From Winogradskya consettensis (GTDB taxonomy: Bacteria; Actinomycetota; Actinomycetes; Mycobacteriales; Micromonosporaceae): a stretch of DNA of 64,000 nt. Below are positions 18,940-28,970 of the stretch, piece after piece. Position 1 is the first letter of the stretch; each line of letters begins with the position of its first letter. The translations under genes and the position numbers were made by a program. The notes under the pieces are model-generated. The model was given only the letters and a program-made list of their open reading frames with translations. It ran no database searches and had not been told where the DNA came from. The stretch is from the NCBI RefSeq assembly GCF_018332715.1, contig NZ_BOQP01000034.1:124001-188000 (forward strand). Reading direction: 5' to 3'.

Positions 18940-19433
18940 GCCAGACCGGCCCGCAGGGTGGCCTGGGCGACGCCGCCCAGCCCGGGACCGGCGAGGTGAC
19001 GGCGACGGTCATCGTCAACGCCCCCGCTGCCCGGGTCTTCGCGGCGTTCATGTCGTGGGAGCGCCAGGGCGACTGGATTCCGTTCACCAAGGTGCGCGTG
19101 GTCGAGGGCGACGGCGGGGAGGGCAGCCTGGTCGAGGCGATCACCGCGATCGGCCCGGCGGCCCTGCGCGACGAGCTCCGCGTGGTCCGCGTCGACGCGC
19201 CCTACGAGGTCCGGGTCGTGCACTGCGGCAAGGTCCTGCGCGGTCCCGGCTCGATGCGCTGCACGGCGATGGGCGGCGACCGGACCCAGGTGGTCCTGCA
19301 CGAGTGGTTCCACCTGCCCGGGGGCGCCGCGGGGAAGCTCGCGTGGCCGGTCATGTGGCCGGGTTCCAAACTCAGTTTCAAGGGTGCGCTGAAGAAGTTC
19401 GGCCGGCTGGTCGAAGAGGGCAAGCTCCCCTGA
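18936..19433 (+). CDS. SRPBCC (START/polyketide cyclase-like) family protein
   Basis: The 165-residue protein has the SRPBCC beginning ATVIVNAPAARVFAAFMSWERQGDWIPFT and the end GALKKFGRLVEEGKLP. Such proteins form a hydrophobic cavity that binds lipids or small hydrophobic ligands. The actual ligand cannot be read from sequence. It is translationally coupled to the DivIVA-like gene through an ATGA overlap and is followed 33 bases later by tag. Pairing with a membrane protein suggests a cell-envelope role, which is only an inference. Confidence 0.7.
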   Translation: MSQTGPQGGLGDAAQPGTGEVTATVIVNAPAARVFAAFMSWERQGDWIPFTKVRVVEGDGGEGSLVEAITAIGPAALRDELRVVRVDAPYEVRVVHCGKVLRGPGSMRCTAMGGDRTQVVLHEWFHLPGGAAGKLAWPVMWPGSKLSFKGALKKFGRLVEEGKLP

Positions 19434-19466
19434 TTTTGTGTCAGAGGTGGCGCCTACCGTGGTGCC

Positions 19467-20045
19467 ATGACGCAAGACATCGTGATCGGTGAGGACGGGC
19501 TGGCCCGCTGCTCCTGGGGTGCGAGCACCCCTGACTACGCGGTCTACCACGACACCGAGTGGGGCCGCCCGCTCCACGGCGACGACGCCCTCTTCGAGCG
19601 GATGTGCCTCGAGGCGTTCCAGTCGGGCCTCTCCTGGATCACCATCCTGCGCAAACGTCCGGCCTTCCGCGCCGCCTTCGCAGGTTTCGCGATCAAAGAG
19701 GTGGCGACCTTCGGCGAGACCGACGCCACCCGCCTCATGGCCGACCCGGGCATCGTCCGCAATCGCATGAAGGTCGACGCCGCCCTGCACAACGCCCGCG
19801 TCGCCATCGACCTCCAGACGGGCCTGAGCGACCTGTTGTGGTCCTACGCACCTCCACCCCGCCCCCGGCCCGCAACCCGCGCGGAGGTGCCCGCCACGAC
19901 CCCCGAATCCATCGCCATGGCCAAGGACATGAAGAAGCGCGGCTTCAAGTTCATCGGCCCCACGACTGCCTACGCCCTCATGCAGGCAACCGGCATGGTC
20001 GACGACCACCTCGCCGGCTGCTTCGTCCCACCCCTCGCCAACTGA
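19467..20045 (+). CDS. tag: DNA-3-methyladenine glycosylase I
   Basis: The enzyme removes 3-methyladenine from alkylated DNA to start base-excision repair. The 192-residue protein carries the Tag zinc-snap residues: Cys in RCSWGAS, His in YHDTEWGRPLHGDD, and His and Cys in VDDHLAGCF near the C-terminus. The catalytic/base-flip region is LEAFQSGLSWITILRKRPAF. The ATG at 19467 fits the family start. It follows the SRPBCC gene closely and may be co-transcribed. Confidence 0.94.
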   Translation: MTQDIVIGEDGLARCSWGASTPDYAVYHDTEWGRPLHGDDALFERMCLEAFQSGLSWITILRKRPAFRAAFAGFAIKEVATFGETDATRLMADPGIVRNRMKVDAALHNARVAIDLQTGLSDLLWSYAPPPRPRPATRAEVPATTPESIAMAKDMKKRGFKFIGPTTAYALMQATGMVDDHLAGCFVPPLAN

Positions 20046-20160
20046 CCCACGCCAGAAACCAGCCGCCAGCCGCCCGGAAGAACGACCGCCCGCCGCCGGG
20101 AAACCGGCCCACCGCCGCCCGGGAAGAAGCCCCGATCCGGCTCGTGATGTCATAGTGCGC

Positions 20161-20718
20161 ATGGCTCACTGGGCGGTGATTATTCCGGCGGATCGATGGG
20201 CGACCGAGCGGTTGTTCCATCACGACACCTTGACGGTGGCGGGGTCGGCAGGGGTCAAACCCGCGGCCGGTGACGAGGTGCTGCTGGTCGCCGGTGACGA
20301 GGTGCCGCACGTGGTGGGGCTCGGCGTCGTGGCGGAGCAGGAGACGCGGCGGCGGGGCGCGCACGGGGTTCCCGAGGTGGAGATCGTCTACTCGCGGCGT
20401 TCCTTCGATGAGCCGGTGCCCGCCGAGGGGCTGACCCTGGACGAGGCCGTGGCTGCGATCGGCGAGGACGTGTTCCGTGGGCTGGCGGCCAAGCTCGGTG
20501 GCGACCGGGACAAGCAGACGTGGCTGGTCAGCCTGGATCTGCCCATCGAGGCGGCGAGCCCCGCGGAGGCGGTGCGCCAGTTCTGGTCGTACGTGCTGGA
20601 GCTCGGCCCTTCGGAGCTGCCCACCTTCGTGTCGCCGTCCGGTGACGAGCTGGCGATGCAGGCTTTCGTCCTCGGCGAAGAGGCCAACCTGGACCCCGAG
20701 GAAGACGAGGAAGACTGA
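20161..20718 (+). CDS. Conserved actinobacterial protein of unknown function
   Basis: I do not recognise a functional family. The 185-residue product is acidic, soluble and ends PEEDEED. The N-terminal half (HWAVIIPADRWATERLF, VKPAAGDEVLLVAGDEVPHV) looks like a small beta-rich domain. The C-terminal half contains EAVRQFWSYVLELGPSELP and SPSGDELAMQAFVLGEE. GC at third positions is as high as in its neighbours, so it is a real gene. ATG 20161 is preferred over GTG 20155. It ends 6 bases before a strong terminator. Confidence 0.7.
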   Translation: MAHWAVIIPADRWATERLFHHDTLTVAGSAGVKPAAGDEVLLVAGDEVPHVVGLGVVAEQETRRRGAHGVPEVEIVYSRRSFDEPVPAEGLTLDEAVAAIGEDVFRGLAAKLGGDRDKQTWLVSLDLPIEAASPAEAVRQFWSYVLELGPSELPTFVSPSGDELAMQAFVLGEEANLDPEEDEED

Positions 20719-20723
20719 AAACA

Positions 20724-20750
20724 GGCCCCGGAGTCGAGGACTCCGGGGCC
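20724..20750. terminator. Perfect hairpin terminator between convergent genes
   Basis: A perfect 12-bp stem GGCCCCGGAGTC / GACTCCGGGGCC has a three-base loop. It is placed between the stop codons at 20718 (plus) and 20764 (minus), so it can serve both strands. Confidence 0.85.
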
Positions 20751-20763
20751 AGAAGTTCAGAAA

Positions 20764-21567
20764 CTAGCCGCCCAGCGAGGTCGCAGCCGAGCGGATGTTC
20801 GCGGAGAAGTAGCTGACCTGGCTGTAGACGCCCGGCTTGTTCGGACGGGCACAGCCGTCGCCCCAGCTGACGATGCCGACCTGGATCCAGGCGTTGGCGG
20901 AGTCGCGGCGGAACATCGGGCCGCCGGAGTCGCCCTGGCAGGTGTCGACGCCACCGGCGGTGTAGCCGGCGCAGATCTCGTCGGTGGCGATGACCTCGCC
21001 GCCGTACATGGCCGACGAGTTGCAGGTGGTGTCGCTGACGAACGGGACCGTGGCCTTGCGCAGGTAGCGCTGCTGCGCGCCGCCCTCGGTGGCCGCGCCC
21101 CAGCCTGCGATGGTGAAGGTGCCGGTGTCGTAGGTCGAGGTGGTCGCGATCGGCAGGGTCGCGAGGGTGGTCACCGGGCTGGCGAGGCGGATCAGCGCCC
21201 AGTCCTTGCCCGCGCCGGTGTAGCCCGGTGCCCGGTAGACGTAGTTGGACTTCCGCGTGATCTTGCTCGTGGAGTTGAGGTCCACGACGCCGAGGGTGGC
21301 GGTGATGGACGTGTTGGTGCCGGTGCTGCCGACGCAGTGCGCGGCGGTGAGCACCAGGTTCGGGCTGTAGAGCGCGCCGCCGCAACCCATCGACAGGCGG
21401 ACCATGAACGGGAATTCGCCCTGCGTGGCGGTGCTGCCACCGACGACGCGCTGCGGACCCGGGTCGGCGGCCGCCGCCGGTTGTGCGTTGAGCACGGCGC
21501 CCATCGAGGCGACCGTGATCGCGGCGGCGACCGTACCCAGGACTCTGCGGAACCGGAACCTGACCAT
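20764..21567 (-). CDS. Secreted trypsin-like serine protease (S1 family)
   Basis: The 267-residue protein has a signal peptide (FRRVLGTVAAAITVASMGAV, then LNAQPAAA) and a mature trypsin domain beginning at RVVGGSTATQGEFPFMV. The catalytic triad is visible: His in LTAAHCVG, Asp in KDWALIRLA and Ser in CQGDSGGPM. The Asp six residues before the catalytic Ser (VDTCQGDSGG) predicts trypsin-like cleavage after Lys or Arg. Cysteine pairs match the disulfides of Streptomyces trypsin. There is no obvious propeptide beyond a few residues. Confidence 0.93.
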   Translation of the reverse strand: MVRFRFRRVLGTVAAAITVASMGAVLNAQPAAAADPGPQRVVGGSTATQGEFPFMVRLSMGCGGALYSPNLVLTAAHCVGSTGTNTSITATLGVVDLNSTSKITRKSNYVYRAPGYTGAGKDWALIRLASPVTTLATLPIATTSTYDTGTFTIAGWGAATEGGAQQRYLRKATVPFVSDTTCNSSAMYGGEVIATDEICAGYTAGGVDTCQGDSGGPMFRRDSANAWIQVGIVSWGDGCARPNKPGVYSQVSYFSANIRSAATSLGG

Positions 21568-21644
21568 CCAGACCTCCCTGACTGAAGCTTTACAGGGAGT
21601 TAAACATTGATCAGGGTGGATTCTACTATCCCGGAATGCTCATA

Positions 21645-22433
21645 TCAGCGGCCCTCGTAGACCGGCTTCTGCTTGGCGACGAAGGACTCCACCGCGTTCT
21701 TGTGGTCGGCGGTGGCACCGCAGATCGCCTGCGCCTGGGCCTCCGCGGCCAGCGCGTCGGAGAGCGACCCCGCCGTGCCGATGGAGAGCTCCCGCTTGAT
21801 CGCGGCATAGGCCACCGTCGGGCCGGCGGCGAGCCGTGCCGCGAATTCCTGGGCCCTGGGCAGGACCTGCTCGTCGTCGTCCGCCAGCTCGGTGAGCAGC
21901 CCGTATTCGAGCGACTGCTGGGCGCGCACCGGCTGGGCCAGCAGCAGCAGCTCCAGGGCCCGGGCGCGGCCGACGATGTGCGGCAGTGACCACGAGATGC
22001 CCGAGTCACCGGCCAGCGCGACGTTGGCGAACGCCATCAGGAACATCGTCGACGGGCCGCCGACCCGGAAGTCGGCGAGCAGTGCCAGCGATGCCCCGGC
22101 GCCGGCCGCATTCCCGCGCACGGCTGCGACCACCGGCTTCGGCAGGCTCGCCAGCCGCAGCGCGATCGGGTTGTAGTGCTGCCGGACCGTGTCGAGCTCG
22201 GTGGAGCCACCGCCGAGGATCTTGGCGTGCTCGCGCAGATCCTGGCCGACGCAGAATGCCCGGCCCGCCCCCGCGAGCACCACCGCCCGGATCGACCGGT
22301 CGCTCTCGATCTGCGCGAGCTGGTCGCGCAGGGCTTCCTTGAGCTCGACATCGAGAGCGTTCATGGCGTCGGGGCGGTTGAGGGTCAGCGTGACGACGGC
22401 GTCGGTGCGGTCGACGAGCAGCGAGTCGGTCAT
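21645..22433 (-). CDS. Enoyl-CoA hydratase/isomerase (PaaG-like)
   Basis: The 262-residue crotonase-fold protein has VVLAGAGRAFCVGQDLREH and the oxyanion-hole region VRGNAAGAGASLALLADFRV. An acidic active-site segment reads ALAGDSGISWSLPHIVG, which resembles the PaaG isomerase type more than classical short-chain hydratases. The start overlaps the stop of the upstream paaX-like gene by four bases, so the two form an operon. This points to phenylacetyl-CoA or related aromatic-acid degradation, but no other paa gene is present in the window. Confidence 0.85.
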   Translation of the reverse strand: MTDSLLVDRTDAVVTLTLNRPDAMNALDVELKEALRDQLAQIESDRSIRAVVLAGAGRAFCVGQDLREHAKILGGGSTELDTVRQHYNPIALRLASLPKPVVAAVRGNAAGAGASLALLADFRVGGPSTMFLMAFANVALAGDSGISWSLPHIVGRARALELLLLAQPVRAQQSLEYGLLTELADDDEQVLPRAQEFAARLAAGPTVAYAAIKRELSIGTAGSLSDALAAEAQAQAICGATADHKNAVESFVAKQKPVYEGR

Positions 22434-23242
22434 GGCTCCGAGAATCCCACACGTGCGCTCCGGGAGGCCGACGTGAGGCAGCGTTCGACGAATCGGTCGG
22501 CGGCCGGGCGCAGGCGGGTGGAATGCCGGTCGAAGAAGTTCGCGGCGGTCACCCCCGGCCAGCGCGCCGGAAGCAGCGACGGGGGCAGCTGCGGGTCACG
22601 GAAGAGAAACGATCTCCAGGCGTGAACCAGCTGAAAACGGGCGGCGTACGCCTCCTCGTCCGAACTTCGCACGGTGATAGCGGTCACTGCCGGGCGCTGT
22701 TCAGCGATGAATTCCTCATAGGCGGACGCGATCGCCGTCAAATTCCAGGCTCGCCCGACCACGTCCGCGGCGCCCCGGGAACCGGCGGCGTGACTGGCGC
22801 TGAACCGCTCGTAGGGGACGGCGGCCTCGAGCAGTACCGCGTCGATCTCCTCGGCTGCCCGGGGCGCTACCCAGGTCTGTTCGCCCAGCATCCCGTACCC
22901 CAGGAAGGTCAGTTTCTGGCTCTCCCGGCGCGCGAGCGGGGCGCTGAGCATGACCAGATCGAACCGGCCGTCCCAACTAATGCGCCCGGTGCGGTAGACC
23001 CGGGCGGCAGCGTCGTCGAGTCTGCGGGCAGCTTTCGGAGTGAGCAGATAGCCGGGACCTGACATCAGACGCAGCGGATGCAGCCATCCCTGACGGACCA
23101 TTCGGGAGATTGCCGTACGCACGGCGGGCGGTGCGATTCCCAGCGGCGCAAGCAGTTTGACCAGGGCTGCAACGGGCGCACGGCCGCCTCTCGGGCGAAG
23201 ATAGTCGCCGTAGAGGTCGAAGAGTGCCGACCGCGCCTGCAT
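22430..23242 (-). CDS. PaaX-family transcriptional regulator
   Basis: The 270-residue protein begins MQARSALFDLYGDYLRPRGG and carries the PaaX winged-helix region APLGIAPPAVRTAISRMVRQ. The central and C-terminal PaaX-C domain includes WDGRFDLVML and AWRSFLFRDPQLPPSLLP. PaaX represses phenylacetate catabolism genes and is released by phenylacetyl-CoA. ATG 23242 matches the family start. An inverted repeat (TGTGACAG and CTGTCACA) lies 11-49 bases upstream and is a candidate autoregulatory operator. It is co-translated with the enoyl-CoA hydratase. Confidence 0.85.
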   Translation of the reverse strand: MQARSALFDLYGDYLRPRGGRAPVAALVKLLAPLGIAPPAVRTAISRMVRQGWLHPLRLMSGPGYLLTPKAARRLDDAAARVYRTGRISWDGRFDLVMLSAPLARRESQKLTFLGYGMLGEQTWVAPRAAEEIDAVLLEAAVPYERFSASHAAGSRGAADVVGRAWNLTAIASAYEEFIAEQRPAVTAITVRSSDEEAYAARFQLVHAWRSFLFRDPQLPPSLLPARWPGVTAANFFDRHSTRLRPAADRFVERCLTSASRSARVGFSEP

Positions 23243-23252
23243 GACCGCACAT

Positions 23253-23291
23253 TGTGACAGCCCAAAAGACGTTATGCTAGACGCTGTCACA
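23253..23291. promoter_or_regulatory. Inverted repeat, candidate PaaX operator/promoter
   Basis: Perfect 8-bp arms TGTGACAG (23253-23260) and CTGTCACA (23284-23291) are separated by 23 bases. The element lies just upstream of the PaaX-type gene and in the shared region with DUF3117. The arm centres are about three helical turns apart. Regulation by the adjacent PaaX is an inference. Confidence 0.5.
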
Positions 23292-23549
23292 TCCGTCCGG
23301 GCTGGGTTTGGGTTCGCCGGTGTTCATCAGGGAAAATGTTTGATCGGCACGGTGGTCCACGTCGGGTGACCTTGACGCGGTCCGCAACGCTGCGGTCTCG
23401 GGTCGGTCCAGTGGGGGCGACTCCGCCGGTCGGAAACGAGGCACGGCGCGCCGTGGGGCTGAGCACGGAGCGTTGACGCTGGGCTGTTCGAAATGCAAGT
23501 GGCTGTGGGGTAACCCACCGACCCTGATGTAGGTCTGAGGGGAGACAAG

Positions 23550-23717
23550 ATGGCGGCGATGAAGCCGCGGACGGGCGATGGTCCGCTGGAGGTCACCAAG
23601 GAAGGGCGCGGCATCGTCATGCGCGTCCCGCTGGAGGGTGGTGGCCGTCTCGTCGTTGAGATGACTCCGGACGAGGCCAACGCGCTGGGTGACGCGTTGA
23701 AGGCGATCGCCGGCTGA
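23550..23717 (+). CDS. DUF3117 small protein
   Basis: The 55-residue protein starts AAMKPRTGDGPLEVTKEGRG and ends EANALGDALKAIAG, a strongly conserved actinobacterial family. Its function is unknown. ATG 23550 follows GAGGGGAG with good spacing. The gene is monocistronic-looking, with about 75 bases before pepA. Near-identical homologues across actinobacteria suggest a core role, although none is defined. Confidence 0.9.
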   Translation: MAAMKPRTGDGPLEVTKEGRGIVMRVPLEGGGRLVVEMTPDEANALGDALKAIAG

Positions 23718-23793
23718 CGTTTCACGTGGCCCGCCGGTACGGTACCTGCCGTACCGGCGGGCTTTCCACGTCTCCAGGAAAGGTCATCCTCCA

Positions 23794-25192
<1,399 letters not shown>

Positions 25193-25203
<11 letters not shown>

Positions 25204-25864
25204 CGGCGACCAGCATCCCGGAGCCCGCGGGGATGAGCGCGGGGGTCCAGTCCTCGGACTCCCGCACCGCCTTCACGGTCTCGCGGATGGTGATGGTGTC
25301 GACGTCACGGGCCGCCGGGTCGCTGATCCGGCCGCCCGCGAGCGCACCGTTGACGATCAGCACCCCACCCGTACGCAGCAGCCGTAGCGCCGCCTCCGCA
25401 CACGCCCCGAACTCAGTGGCGTCCGCGTCGACGAAAACCAGGTCGTAGACGCCGTCCGCGAGCCGGGGCAGCACGTCCAGCGCCCGGCCCGTGATGATCC
25501 GGGTCCGGGACGCCGCGAAGCCCGCCTCCTGGAAGATGCGCCGGGCGATGCGCTGGTGCTCGTTCTCGACGTCGATGGTGGTCAGGACCCCGTCGGCGCG
25601 CATGCCGCGCAGCAACCAGACACCGCTCACGCCCGTGCCGGTGCCGATCTCGACGACGGCCTTGGCGCTGCCGGCGGCGGCGAGCAGGCTCAGCACGGAA
25701 CCCGCACCCGGGGTCACGGAGGTCAGGCCGACCTCCTGGGCCAGGCTGCGAGCGGTCTGGAGCACGACGTCCTCGGCGGCGTACGCCTCCGTGAACTGGA
25801 TCGACTGAGAGGTGGGTGTGCCGAGCTGGCGGGCTGCGGTGACGATGACGACCTCCGTGCTCAA
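25193..25864 (-). CDS. SAM-dependent O-methyltransferase (catechol-OMT-like family 3)
   Basis: The product is about 223 residues with the family-3 motif VVEIGTGTGVSGVWLLRGM, then LTTIDVENEHQRIARRIF and DLVFVDADATEF. It matches the protein encoded beside sigE in mycobacteria (Rv1220c type). The natural substrate is unknown. The start is uncertain: TTG 25864 gives STEVVIVTAARQLG, and GTG 25891 is the alternative. It is divergent from htrA; the gap between them is where sigE and rseA sit in mycobacteria, but neither is present. Confidence 0.82.
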
Positions 25865-26028
25865 GGGACGCGCGTACCGGAACCGGTGCACATCGGGTAT
25901 GAGCGTAGAGCGACCGCTCGCCCCCGGAAAGCGCCGGGCAGACCTTCGAGCCTCCCACTGAGCGGATGATCCCCGCCGATCCGTGTCATCCTGGAGGGGC
26001 ACGCTGGACGACGAGTGGAGGCCCCGAC

Positions 26029-27294
26029 GTGACCGACGGCTGGAACTGGCGCCAGCCTCAGACACCGCCGGCCCCGACGCCTCCCGCGTCGCAAGGTTCG
26101 CCGTGGTGGTCCGATGCTCTCTCCGACCCGTGGCGTGATCCTTACTCGCCCTCGGCAGTCGTCATCCCGAGCGCCCCGGTGGGCACCGGCCCCGCACCCG
26201 AGCCGGTCACCGACCCGGCCGCGCCCAAGCCCCCGATGACCCGGATCCTGATGATCTGCCTGGTCACAGCGCTGCTGGCGGGCGGTCTGGGCGGCACGCT
26301 CGGCTATGTCTTCGCCGTCCGGAACGGCGTCGGCGGCGGCACCCAGCTCGGTGGCACCCCGCTCGCGGCCCCGAGCGCGGCCCAGCGCGCCCCCGAATCG
26401 AGCGCGGGCGTGGTCGCCAAGGTCCTGCCCAGCGTGGTCACGGTCCGGGTCACCGGCGCCATCGGCTCCGGCTTCGTGATCAGCGCGGACGGCTACGCGA
26501 TCACCAACGACCACGTCGTCGAGGGTTCCGACGGGACCATGTCGGTCCTCTTCAGCGACGGCTCCACGGCCGACGCGAAGCTCGTGGGCCGCGATCCCGA
26601 GTCCGACATCGCAGTGATCAAGATCTCCAGGACCAACCTCACACCGATCCAGTTCGGCGACTCGGACTCCATCGCGATCGGCGATCCGGTCTTCGCCTTC
26701 GGCTCCCCGTTCGCCCTCAACAACACGGTGACCCAGGGCATCGTCAGCTCCCTCGACCGCACCCTGCAACAGAGCGAGTCGGGCGGCCCCACCCGCTACT
26801 ACGCCGCCATCCAGACCGACGCCGCCGTCAACCAGGGCAACTCAGGCGGCCCCCTGGTCGACGCGGCCGGCCGGGTCATCGGCGTCAACTCGGTGATCCG
26901 ATCGGTCGGCAACACCGAAGAAGGCGCCGGCAACATCGGCCTCGCCTTCGCCATCCCCTTCAACCAGGCCCGCCGCCTGGCCGAGGACATCATCGACACC
27001 GGCAAGGCCCGGCGTACGGTTATCGGCGCGGAGGTCGCCACCAGCGGCTCCACGAGCTCCAGCAGCGCCGCCGGAGCCCGCCTGCGCTCCGTCGAACCAG
27101 CCGGCCCCGCCGCCGTCGCCGGCCTCAAATCCGGCGACGTCATCACCAAACTGGGCGGCCACCCCCTCGACGACGGCGTCGACCTGATCGCCATGGTCCG
27201 CAAGTACGCCCCCGGAGCCACCGTCCCCATCGAGTACCGCCGGGGCACCACAACACAGACAGCGTCAGTAACCTTGGCAGCCGACGCGAATTGA
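26029..27294 (+). CDS. htrA: HtrA/DegP-like membrane serine protease with PDZ domain
   Basis: The 421-residue protein has a Pro-rich cytoplasmic head of about 65 residues, one membrane helix (MICLVTALLAGGLGGTLGYV), a trypsin-fold domain and a C-terminal PDZ domain (RLRSVEPAGPAAVAGLKSGD). The catalytic triad is visible as His in TNDHVVEG, Asp in ESDIAVIKI and Ser in QGNSGGPLV. It should degrade or sense misfolded proteins outside the membrane. GTG 26029 was chosen because GGAGG precedes it by seven bases. tatB follows 31 bases downstream, the same order as in mycobacteria. Confidence 0.92.
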   Translation: MTDGWNWRQPQTPPAPTPPASQGSPWWSDALSDPWRDPYSPSAVVIPSAPVGTGPAPEPVTDPAAPKPPMTRILMICLVTALLAGGLGGTLGYVFAVRNGVGGGTQLGGTPLAAPSAAQRAPESSAGVVAKVLPSVVTVRVTGAIGSGFVISADGYAITNDHVVEGSDGTMSVLFSDGSTADAKLVGRDPESDIAVIKISRTNLTPIQFGDSDSIAIGDPVFAFGSPFALNNTVTQGIVSSLDRTLQQSESGGPTRYYAAIQTDAAVNQGNSGGPLVDAAGRVIGVNSVIRSVGNTEEGAGNIGLAFAIPFNQARRLAEDIIDTGKARRTVIGAEVATSGSTSSSSAAGARLRSVEPAGPAAVAGLKSGDVITKLGGHPLDDGVDLIAMVRKYAPGATVPIEYRRGTTTQTASVTLAADAN

Positions 27295-27325
27295 GAGGCC
27301 CGCACGGGCAAGGAAGGCGGCCGCC

Positions 27326-27751
27326 ATGTTCGAGAACCTGAACTGGTGGGAAATAGGCGCACTACTGATGCTCGCCCTCCTCATCTTCGGCGAGCGGCTA
27401 CCCAAGGTCATCGGCGACGGCCTCAAAATGCTCCGAGGCCTGCGCAACATGGCCCAGAACGCCACCACGGACCTCAGCCGCGAGCTGGGCACCGACATCC
27501 AGCTCCAGGACCTCCACCCCAAAGCCTTCATCCGCAAACACCTCCTCAGCGAAGAGGACGAGGCCGCCATCCGCCAGCCTCTTCAAGGCCTCTTCAACGA
27601 CGTAAAAACAGACCTCAACGGCGTCAAGGACGACCTCACCGCCGTGAAGTCCAACATCAGCGAAGCCGCCAAGCCCCAATCCGCCTCCATGGCCCCTGCC
27701 ACCCCCAAACCGGCCGTCGCCCCCGCCGCCTTCGACATCGACGCCACATAG
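27326..27751 (+). CDS. tatB: Sec-independent protein translocase subunit TatB
   Basis: The 141-residue protein starts MFENLNWWEIGALLMLALLI, the TatB membrane helix, followed by FGERLPKVIGDGLKMLRGLR, the conserved amphipathic helix with its leading FGPxxLP-type hinge. The remainder is a charged coiled region and an Ala/Pro tail. TatB forms the substrate receptor with TatC for folded, twin-arginine proteins. It is positioned directly after htrA; tatA and tatC are elsewhere. Confidence 0.92.
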   Translation: MFENLNWWEIGALLMLALLIFGERLPKVIGDGLKMLRGLRNMAQNATTDLSRELGTDIQLQDLHPKAFIRKHLLSEEDEAAIRQPLQGLFNDVKTDLNGVKDDLTAVKSNISEAAKPQSASMAPATPKPAVAPAAFDIDAT

Positions 27752-28970
27752 TGCTCACCCGTGGCCCGGCCTGATCTGTGGGCCGGCCTCGACCGCGTCG
27801 CCTGATCTCGGTGGATCGTGCGGGCACGGCCCGTCCCGGCCCGACCCGCACCTGGCCTTGGTCGGCCGCAACTGCTTCAGGTCGGGGCGCAGTGGTTGTC
27901 GACGGTCGGCCTGGTGGGTGGGATGCTGGTTTCGCTCATCCGCGCTCGAGTGCGGGTCGTCGGGCGGGGATGTCGAGGACGGCGGCGACGGATTGTGTGC
28001 AGCGGCGGCCGTGCCCGGTCCGGTCCGGTCCGGTCTGCGTATGTTCCGCTGCCGGATCGGCCTGCCGGGCGGGTGTTTGCGGACCGGGCATCGTTTGCTC
28101 AGCTCAATCGCGCGTTGCCACCAACTTGTTCAGCTCGGCGTTGTCCGCAGGCCCCCGCGCCTTGCTTTTCAGCACCAGCTGCCAGTCCAGACGGGCCTCG
28201 TGGGCGAAGGACCTGCCGCGTCTTGCTTTCTGCCGCGCCTTGCCTTCGGCCGTGCGTGCCCGCAGGCTGCTGCGCTTTGCGACCGCCCGGTTCAGCTTGG
28301 CGTTGTCCGTAGGTCGCACGTCCAGCCGTAAGCTGTGGCCCTGCCGGGCTGTACGTCTTACCGCAAGCCGCGCGCCTTGCCTATCGCCACGCTCCCGCCG
28401 CCGGTCGCGTCTTGCCGCTTATGACGAGAATGTCGCTTGTCTCCGCCGCCCTGACGCCGCCCGCGGGATCCCACGTTGGCTTTCGGCTCAATTGTGGCCC
28501 GTCTTCGCATACCGCGACCGCTCTGCCCGCGACCGCTCTGCCCGCGACCGCTCTGCCCGCGACCGCTCCGCCCGCTGCTCCGCCTCGGCACGCTCCGACG
28601 ACACGATCTCCTCCACGGGCTCCTGTACCCGGTACGTCGACCAGCGCCGCATGCCACGAGCCGGGCCTTCCACAGCCGATTCCAACCGCTGCACTCCGGC
28701 AGCCGTCATTACAAAGCCGCCTGCTCACGGCCGCCTGCCCACAGCCGGGGAGTGGCCGGCCCTCAGCTCGCGTCGTTCAACTCGTGTAACCGAACCTTCG
28801 CGACTGCGAAGTCTTCGTGCGCCGCGACCGCTCCGTCTTCGCGCGGCGCGACCGACCCGCCCTCTTGACAGCCTGAAGCCTCAACAGCAAAAGGGGGCCG
28901 CAAAGGCCCCCTCCAACCACAGCTGCTTCAGGCCGAGAATGCCCCAAGGGCGACATCCCCCGCCAAAAAA
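27752..28970. other. Gene-free region of about 1.2 kb with CTGCCGCG-type repeats
   Basis: No gene is supported between tatB and the 3' end of mrp. All long frames translate to Arg/Ser/Pro-rich low complexity without ribosome-binding sites. The interval contains scattered short repeats (GCCTTGC, TTCGCG, GCGACCG) and one clean array at 28513-28572. No strong terminator hairpin was identified by eye. Confidence 0.65.
28513..28572. repeat. 15-bp tandem repeat, four copies
   Basis: Four contiguous copies of CGCGACCGCTCTGCC, the last with one substitution. It is intergenic. Confidence 0.92.

Noticed and set aside
25879..25910. ECF-sigma promoter GGAACC ... CGTA in front of htrA
   Set aside because: The spacing of about 20 bases is longer than usual for ECF promoters, and the -10 match is weak. 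Not strong enough to list.
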